A stretch of DNA of 64,000 nt from Bettongia penicillata ogilbyi (lineage: Eukaryota; Chordata; Mammalia; Diprotodontia; Potoroidae): the NCBI GenBank assembly GCA_023548195.1, contig JAJHZJ010000269.1:434001-498000 (forward strand). The letters are read 5' to 3'. The position numbers were made by a program, and so were the translations under genes. The notes below the pieces were generated by a model. It was not told the DNA's origin, made no database searches, and saw only the letters and a list, made by a program, of their open reading frames with translations. Below are positions 57,503 through 64,000 of this stretch, in pieces; positions within the stretch are counted from its first letter, which is position 1, and each line of letters opens with the position of its first letter.

Positions 57503-60500
57503 CAAAGTTCCCAAGTCTACCAGAAAAAAACTCTCGCACACTGTGGTCGTTGCTGTGCACAAAGTTCTCCTGGTTCTGCTCCTTTCGCTCAGCATCAGAT
57601 CATATAAGTCCTTCCAGGCCTCCCTGAAGTCTTCTTGTTCATCATTTCTTATGGCACAATAGTACTCCATTACATTCATATACCATAATTTATTCAGCCA
57701 TTTCCCCAATTGATGGGCATCCCCTTGACTTCCAGTTTTTGGCCACCACAAAGAGTGCTGACTATAAATATTTTTGTACACGTGGGACCCTTTCCCGTTT
57801 TTATAATCTCTTGGGGATACAATCCTAGTAGCGATATTTCTGGGTCAAAGGGTATGCACATTTTTGTAGCCCTTTGGGCATAGTTCCAAACCCGTTCTCC
57901 AGAAGGGTTGGATGATCTCACAGCTCCACCAACAATGAATTAGTGTTCCAAACTCTCCCACATCCTCTCCAGCATTTATCATTTTCTTGTTCTGTCATGT
58001 TTGCCAATCTTACAGGTGTGATGTGGTACCTCAGAGTTGTTTTGATTTGCATCTCTCTAATCAATAGTGATTTAGAGCACTTTTTCATATGATTATAGAT
58101 ATTTTTGATTTCTTCCCCTGAAAATTGCTTGTTCATATCCTTTGACCATTTATCAATTGGGGAATGACTTGGATGTTTATATATTTGAGTCAGTTCTCTA
58201 TATATTCTAGAAATGAGGCCTTTATCCCCGAGCTTAGCTGTAAAAATTTTTTCCCAATTTACGACATCCCTCCGAATTTTGGTTGCATTGGGTTTGGTTG
58301 TACAAAAACTTTTCAGTTTAAAGTAATCAAAATTATCCATCTTGCATTTCAAAATGCTTTCTATCGTTTCTTTAGAAAAAAATTCTTCCCCTCTCCATAA
58401 ATCTGATAAATACACTATACCTTGCTTCTCCAGTTTATTCATGGTATCAATCTTTATACCTAGGTCATGTACCCATTTGGACTTTATTCTTGTGTACGGT
58501 GTCAGGCATGGGTCTATGCCTAATTTCCGCCACACAGTTAACCAGTTTTTTCCCAGCAATTTTTGTCGAACAGTGAGTTCTTATCCCAGAAGCTGGGATC
58601 TTTGGGTTTTGTCAAACAGGGAGGTTGCTATATTCCTTGCCAACTGTGTCTTGAGTGCCAAGCCTATTCCATTTGTCTACCCCTCTGTTTCTTAGCCAAT
58701 AACCAAGTGGTTTTGATAATTGCCTGCTTTATAATACAATTTGAGGTCTGGTAGCGCTAGGCCCACCTTCCCAAGCATTTCTTTTCATTAGTCCCTTTGA
58801 TATTCTGGACCTTTTGTTTTTCCAAATGAATTTTGATATTATTTTATCCAGCTCTAGAAAATAATTATCTGATAGTTTAATTGGTATGGCACTAAATAAA
58901 TAGATTAATTTAGGCAGAATTGTCATTTTTATTATATTAGCTCGGCCTACCCATGAACAACTGATGTTTTTCCACTTACTTAAATCTGACTTTATTTGTG
59001 CAAAAAGTGTCTTGTAATTGTGTTCATATAATCCCTGGGTTTGTTTTGGCAGGTAAACTCCTAAGTATTTTATAGTGTCTACTCTAGCTTTAAATGGGAT
59101 TTCTCTTTCTATCTCTTGGAGTTGGACTTTGTTGCTAATATATAGGAATGCAGAAGATTTGTGTGGGTTTATTTTGTAACCTGCAACTTTGCCAAAGTTG
59201 TTTATTATTTCAAGTAGCTTTTTACTTGAATCTCTGGGATTCTCTAAATATATCATCATATCATCTGCAAAGAGTGATAACTTAGTTTCTTCTTTGGCTA
59301 TTTTTATTCCTTCAATTTCTTTATCTTGTCTAATTGCTACCGCTAACATTTCTAGTACCATATTGAATAATAATGGTGATAATGGGCATCCTTGTTTCAC
59401 CCCTGACCTTATTGGAAATGCCTCTAGCTTATCTCCATTGCATATAATGCTTGCTGAAGGTTTTAGGTAGATACTGCTTATTATTTTATGGAAAGTTCCC
59501 TTTATTCCTATGTTCTCCAGTGTTTTTAATAGGAATGGGTGTTGTATTTTGTCGAAAGCTTTTTCTGCATCAATTGAGATAATCATGTGGTTTTTGTTGG
59601 TTTTCTTGTTGATATGATTAATAATGCTAATAGTTTTCCTAATATTGAACCAGCCCTGCATTCCTGGTATGAAACCTACCTGATCATAATGTATTATTCT
59701 CTTGATAAGATGCTGTATTTCGTTTTGCTAAAATCTTGTTGAAAAATTTTTGCATCTATATTCATTAGAGAAATTGGTCTATAATTTTCTTTTTCTGTTT
59801 TATCTCTTCCTGGCTTGGGTATCAAAACCATATTTGTATCATAGAAAGAATTTGGGAGTACTCCTTCTTCCCCAATTTTCCCAAATAGTCTATATAGTAT
59901 TGGAATTAACTGTTCTTTAAAGGTTTGATAGAATTCACTTGTGAATCCATCTGGTCCTGGAGATTTTTTCCTAGGGAGTTCATTGATGGCTTGTTCAATT
60001 TCTTTTTCTGAGATGGGGTTGTTTAAGTATTCTATTTCCTCTTCTGTTAATCTGGGCAATTTGTATTTTTTAAAATATTCATCCATCTCATTTAGATTAT
60101 CGAATTTATGGGCATAAAGTTGGGCAAAATAATTTCTAATTATTGTTTTAATTTCCTCCTCATTGGAGGTGAGTTCACCCCTTTCATTTTTAATATTAGT
60201 AATATGATTTTCTTCTTTCTTTTTTTTAATCAAATTGACCAAAGGTTTATCAATTTTATTAGTTTTTTCATAAAAACCAACTATTGGTTTTATTTATTAA
60301 TTCAATAGTTTTCTTAATTTCAATTTTATTAATCTCTCCTTTGGTTTTCAGTATTTCTAATTTGGTATTTTCTTGGGGATTTTCAATTTGTTCTTTTTCT
60401 ATCTTTTTCAGCTGCATACCCAAGTCATTGATCTCCTCTTTCTCTATTTTATTTATATAGGCATTCAAAGATATAAAACTTCCCCTAAGAACTGCTTTTG

Positions 60501-61422
60501 CAGTATCCCATAAGATTTGGTAGGTTGTCTCATTATTGTCATTCTCTTGAATGAAGTTGTTAATTGTTTCTATGATTTCTTCTTTAACCCATTCCTTCTT
60601 TAGGATTAAATTATTTAGTTTCCAACTGATTTTTGCTTTATCTTTCCATGGCCTTTTATTACATATAATTTTTATTGCATTATGATCTGAGAAGGATGCA
60701 CCGATTATCTCTGCCTTTCTGCACTGGATTTTGAGATTTTTATGTCCTAGTACATGGTCAATTTTTGTAAATGTTCCATGTACTGCTGAGAAAAAGGTAT
60801 ATTCCTTTCTGTTCCCATTCAATTTTCTCCAAAGATCTATCATATCTACCGTATCTAGAGTTCTATTTACCTCCTTAACCTCTTTCTTGTTTATTTTGAG
60901 GTTAGATTTATCAAGTTCAGAAAGAGGGAGGTTGAGGTCCCCCACTAGTATAGTTTTGCTGTCAATTTCTTCCTTCAACTCCCTCAATCTCTCCTCTAAG
61001 AATCTGGATGCTATACCACTTGGAGCATACATGTTTAGTAATGATATTGCTTCATTGTCTATGGTGCCTTTTAGCAGGATATAGTTTCCATCCTTATCCC
61101 TTTTGATTAGATCTATTTCTGCTTTTCCTTTGTCTGAGATTAGGATTGCTACTCCTGCCTTTCTTACATCAGCTGAAGCACAATATATTCTGCTCCATCC
61201 TTTAACCTTTATCCTATGTGTATCCCCCCGTTTCAAATGTGTTTCTTGTAAGCAGCATATTGTTGGATTATGGCTTTTAATCCATTCTGCTATCCGTCTC
61301 CGTTTTATGGGAGAATTCATTCCATTCACATTCACAGTTATGATTACAATCTGTGTATTTCCCTCCATCTTCTTTCCCACCATTTGTGCTTTTAGCTCTG
61401 CTGTCTCCCTTCCCCTCCTCAC
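57503..61422 (-). pseudogene. L1 ORF2 (endonuclease/reverse transcriptase), frameshifted
   Basis: ORF2p nicks target DNA and copies RNA at the nick. Natural start is probably the MEGNTQIVIITVNVNGMNS methionine, 18 codons into the open frame. Endonuclease residues are present: Asn in VNVNG, Glu in QETHLKR, Asp/Asn in VGDLNLPL, and the SDHNAIK motif. RT shows [24 protein letters not shown] and catalytic [10 protein letters not shown] (near 59280). The C-terminal Cys motif reads CWRGCG. The frame breaks at about 60274, 59744, 59719, 58762, 58723, 58701, 58620, 58608, 58548, 57958, 57892 and 57702. Each break I could align is a gain of one base (two at 58548) in or beside a short homopolymer. I saw no in-frame nonsense change. 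Confidence 0.9.
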
Positions 61423-61949
61423 TAGTATTTACTTTTCACCACCTCCTCTTGCCGCCTTCCCCTCTTTCTTTTAGCCCCCCTCCCTTTTACTCCCCTTTAC
61501 TCTTATTGCTTCTTCCCTCCCTTTTGCCTCCCTCCCCTTTCTTCCCTCTTCCCCCTCCCACTGCTTATAGAGCTAGTTAGGATTTTCTACTTAAGTTTAT
61601 TGATCCGTCCTTTAAACAAATCCGATGAGAGTACCTCTCACACAATGCTCATCTCCCTCCCCTCTTTCCCTCTACTATGATTTTGTACTTCTTCTTGTGA
61701 TATAATTTGCCATTTCCTGCTTCCTCCTTTTCACACCTTCCTATTACACTCCCTTCTCATACTTAAATCACATTTTTTATCATGATATCATTTACTTTAT
61801 ATCCGTTCCCCCTATGCTTATCCCTTTTATATTTCTTAATAGACGCACAGTTCTTGAGATAAACAGATATCATCTTCCCTTATAGGGGGGTGAACAACTT
61901 GCCCTCATTGAGTAGCAAGTTGTTCCCCCCACCCCCGCTGTTTACCTTT
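61423..61949 (-). other. L1 inter-ORF spacer
   Basis: About 530 bases, purine-rich on the minus strand (GGGA/GGAA tracts at 61440-61560). Equivalent spacers are found at 28.2-28.8 kb and, in altered form, in HAL1. A G-run occurs near 61924-61936 on the minus strand. Confidence 0.75.
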
Positions 61950-63035
61950 TTATGATTCTCTTGCGACCTGCATTTGAAGATTGAATTGTCTATTAAGTTC
62001 TGGTGTTTTGGTCAGGAAACTCTGGAAATCCCTTACTTCGTTGAATGACTTTCTCCTTGCCTGAAATGTTATGCTGAACTTTGCTGGGTAGTTGATCCTT
62101 GGTTGCAGTCCCAGCTCTTTTGCCTTACGGAATATTGGGTTCCAATTCTTTCGATCTTTTACTGTAGAAGCTGCAAGGTCCTGTGTAATCCTGATTGTAT
62201 CCCCTTGATATTTAAATTGTTTCTTTCTGGCTGCTTGTAATATTTTCTCCTTCACTTGATAGCTCTGGAATTTGGCAACTATATTTCTTGGGGTTTTGAG
62301 TTTCGGGTCCCTTTCAGGAGGGGAACGGTGGATTCTTTCGATGACTATTTTGCCCTCTGAATCTAGTACTTCTGGGCAGTTTTCCTTGATGATTTCCTGG
62401 AAGATATTGTCCAGGCTCTTTTCTCCATCCTGGGTTTCTGGCAGGCCAATAATTCTTAAGTTTTCCCTTCTGGATCTATTTTCCAGGTCAGTTGTTTTTC
62501 CAATTAGATATTTTACATTTTCTTCTATCTTTTCATTCTTTAGATTTTGTTTGACTGATTCTTGCTGTCTCAATGAGTCGTTAGTTTCTACTTGCCCAAT
62601 TCTAATCTTCATCACATTGTTTTCTTCTGTTAACTTTTGTATCTCTTTTTCCATCTGCCCAATTTTTCCTTTTAATAAGCTATTTTCTCCATTTAATTTT
62701 TGTACTTCCTTTTCCATTTGGCCTTTCAGGAATTTATTTTCTCCAGTTAATTTTTGAACTTCTTTTTCCATTTGTTCAATTTTCCTTTTCAGGGAAATGT
62801 TCTCATCAGTGAATTCTTTCTTAATAATTTTAAAATCATTGGCCAGTTTATCTTCTATTTCCTTCTTCAGCTGTTCCAGGAGAGCTGCTTGTACTTGCGA
62901 GTAGTTCATAGTCCCTTCTGAAGTTTCAGATGGAAGTACAGTCTCAGCTGTGACCTCTTTGGGGCTTGTGTCTTGGTCCTTATCCCCATAGAAAGATTCT
63001 ATGGTTCTTTCGGCCCTCTTCTTTTTCCTCTTCAT
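61950..63035 (-). CDS. L1 ORF1p, intact 361-residue RNA chaperone
   Basis: ORF1p forms trimers, coats L1 RNA in cytoplasmic particles and acts as a nucleic-acid chaperone. Residues 1-45 are basic then acidic. Residues ~45-185 form a long coiled coil holding three tandem units of 18-21 residues beginning QMEKE(V/I)QKL at 88, 106 and 127. The RRM-like domain begins RSRRENLRIIGLPE (~188). The C-terminal domain includes RIHRSPPERDPKLKTPRNIV (~235) and the NYPAKFSITF stretch (~315). Start is the ATG at 63035 with a basic MKRKKKR opening, like MSRKGKK in HAL1. It is open throughout. It is a transposon gene, not a host gene. Confidence 0.9.
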   Translation of the reverse strand: MKRKKKRAERTIESFYGDKDQDTSPKEVTAETVLPSETSEGTMNYSQVQAALLEQLKKEIEDKLANDFKIIKKEFTDENISLKRKIEQMEKEVQKLTGENKFLKGQMEKEVQKLNGENSLLKGKIGQMEKEIQKLTEENNVMKIRIGQVETNDSLRQQESVKQNLKNEKIEENVKYLIGKTTDLENRSRRENLRIIGLPETQDGEKSLDNIFQEIIKENCPEVLDSEGKIVIERIHRSPPERDPKLKTPRNIVAKFQSYQVKEKILQAARKKQFKYQGDTIRITQDLAASTVKDRKNWNPIFRKAKELGLQPRINYPAKFSITFQARRKSFNEVRDFQSFLTKTPELNRQFNLQMQVARES

Positions 63036-64000
63036 GATTTTGATTGAGTGTTGTGGCTTCTGGTTCTTTCAGTCAGAAGCTGGAGAACTTTTTGCTGAGC
63101 TGGTGTGTGAAAAAGCTAAAAGCAGGTATTTGTTTGGTGTTTCCCTGATCAGCCCTGGGTTTAGCTTGTTAAGTGTGGGGGAGGGGTGCTCTGGTCCCAG
63201 GAGATTTCCTTAGCTTAATTGAGGCAAAGGCAAGCTCAGGGGCTGGTAATCCCAGCTGCCCTATTGTCTTTCTGATTCCCCTGGACAGCTGAGGCACGCC
63301 TAGATGCTAATGCGTGTTCCCAACCCTCCTGGGTCTCCTCTCCTGGTGGTGAGGCTTGCCTGGGTCCTAGTGCGAGTTTTCTCTGCCCTGGGTCCTCTGT
63401 CCTTCAGGTTTACCTCTGCCACCGTATGAGGAATCCCCCTTAGCTATTTTCCTCGTCTCAGGTGTTATGAGACTATTGGTCTCCTTCTTCTATTTCTACT
63501 GATCTGGGATTTTTCTGGGGAGATATTTTATGGTTCTTTCACGGTCATCAAGGGGGGAAGGAGAGAGCATTAGCTGATTACACCCGCCATCCTGGCTCCC
63601 GGAAGTTCAAGTAAGTAACTCACCGGAGTTTGATCTTCGGGCTGAAGGTCCCAGGAGCTGCTGCGCTGATCTCCGGCGCTCCGAGGCTCTCACTGACTCG
63701 GTTGGGCTTGTCTCCCGCCCCGGTGCCGCTCCTCTGGTTCCGCCCGCCACTCAGGTTTCTCGGATCTCCTCCGCTCCGCTGCACTGGCCGTGCTGCGCTG
63801 GCCACGCTGCGCTGTGCGCTGTGGGCTCACCCCCCGCGGATCAGATCCTTCCCGTGGACCTTCCAGTCCCACCTGAGCTCCGAATCTGTCACCGTCTGTC
63901 TCCCACTCGATTCCGCACCTCCAAAATTTGGTCAGATTCTCCTTTCAGAGGTACCTGGAGAAATTTGTCTCAGAGCTCAGGTGAGTAGCTGCTCTCACTC
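63036..64000 (-). promoter_or_regulatory. L1 5'UTR, CpG-rich, promoter candidate
   Basis: L1 5'UTRs carry an internal RNA polymerase II promoter. Here GC and CpG content rise sharply at about 63600-63900, unlike any other part of the window. GGGAGCCAGGATGGCGGG (minus, near 63600-63583) is the counterpart of the HAL1 opening, so the CpG-rich segment at 63607-64000 lies upstream of the usual 5' motif. GCTGCGCTG-type short repeats occur at about 63775-63825. A splice-donor-like CCGGTGAGT lies on the minus strand near 63618-63626, and CAGGTGAGT on the plus strand near 63977-63985. Confidence 0.6.

Larger units (their letters stand above)
57119..64000 (-). mobile_element. Near full-length L1, minus strand, runs off window
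   Basis: Read on the minus strand: CpG-rich 5'UTR (64000-63036, start not seen), ORF1 (63035-61950, intact), purine-rich inter-ORF spacer (61949-61423), ORF2 (61422 to about 57503), 3'UTR with a G-rich tract, and a poly(A) tail seen as a T-run at about 57122-57152. It is the youngest-looking element in the window, since coding differences from a working L1 are confined to a few indels in ORF2. It is about 6.9 kb, close to the full length expected. Confidence 0.93.

Noticed and set aside
61103..61580. Plus-strand frames antisense to L1 ORF2 and the spacer
   Set aside because: They are shadows of ORF2 and of the purine-rich spacer (Pro/Ser/Phe-rich translation).
1..64000. CRISPR arrays, operons, bacterial promoters or insertion sequences
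   Set aside because: No regularly spaced repeats with unique spacers, no packed genes and no ribosome-binding sites; every sign points to a vertebrate genome.

Overview
The window looks like intergenic DNA from a marsupial genome. No host protein-coding exon could be supported. The diagnosis rests on repeats: L1 elements with opossum-type ORF1 and ORF2 proteins, many ORF2-less L1 relatives (HAL1, 'half-L1') that open with a GGAGCCAAGATGG-type 5' end, an RTE-clade LINE, and old MIR, L2 and CR1 relics. Base composition is AT-rich with many CA, TA and CT microsatellites. The only GC/CpG-rich stretches are L1 and HAL1 5'UTRs. The species cannot be named from the sequence alone.

Layout. 1-8.1 kb: a HAL1 cut by the window edge, an L1 ORF2 scrap, a MIR-like SINE, then a HAL1 with complete ends flanked by a perfect 14-bp target-site duplication. 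8-13.8 kb: mostly unassigned, with two RTE fragments and microsatellites. 13.8-21.9 kb: a minus-strand HAL1, an L1 3' end, and an old L1 interrupted by a ~430-bp LTR-like insert. A second copy of that insert lies inverted just downstream. 23-27 kb: a nearly complete but decayed RTE LINE on the minus strand. 27-32.4 kb: two decayed plus-strand L1 pieces. 35.0 kb: a 7SL RNA retropseudogene. 37.2-38.5 kb: a CR1-clade LINE relic. 38.6-40.1 kb: an L1 relic carrying a 155-bp foreign insert. 44.2-48.8 kb: three HAL1 pieces in the same orientation, end to end. 48.8-53 kb: head-to-head 5' ends of older elements, one of which contains a processed RNF138 (RING E3 ligase) pseudogene. 57.1-64 kb: a nearly full-length L1 on the minus strand with an intact 361-codon ORF1. 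Its ORF2 is broken only by single- or double-base gains in short homopolymers. Its CpG-rich 5'UTR runs off the window.

How it fits together. L1 encodes an RNA chaperone (ORF1p) and an endonuclease/reverse transcriptase (ORF2p). HAL1 keeps an L1-like 5'UTR, ORF1, spacer and 3' end but no ORF2, so it must borrow reverse transcriptase. The 7SL and RNF138 retrocopies are typical by-products of L1 machinery. The points most worth following are: a nonsense codon shared by two HAL1 copies of one subfamily, the one-sided frameshift pattern in the terminal L1, expansion of a coiled-coil unit in its ORF1, and several small unidentified inserts.
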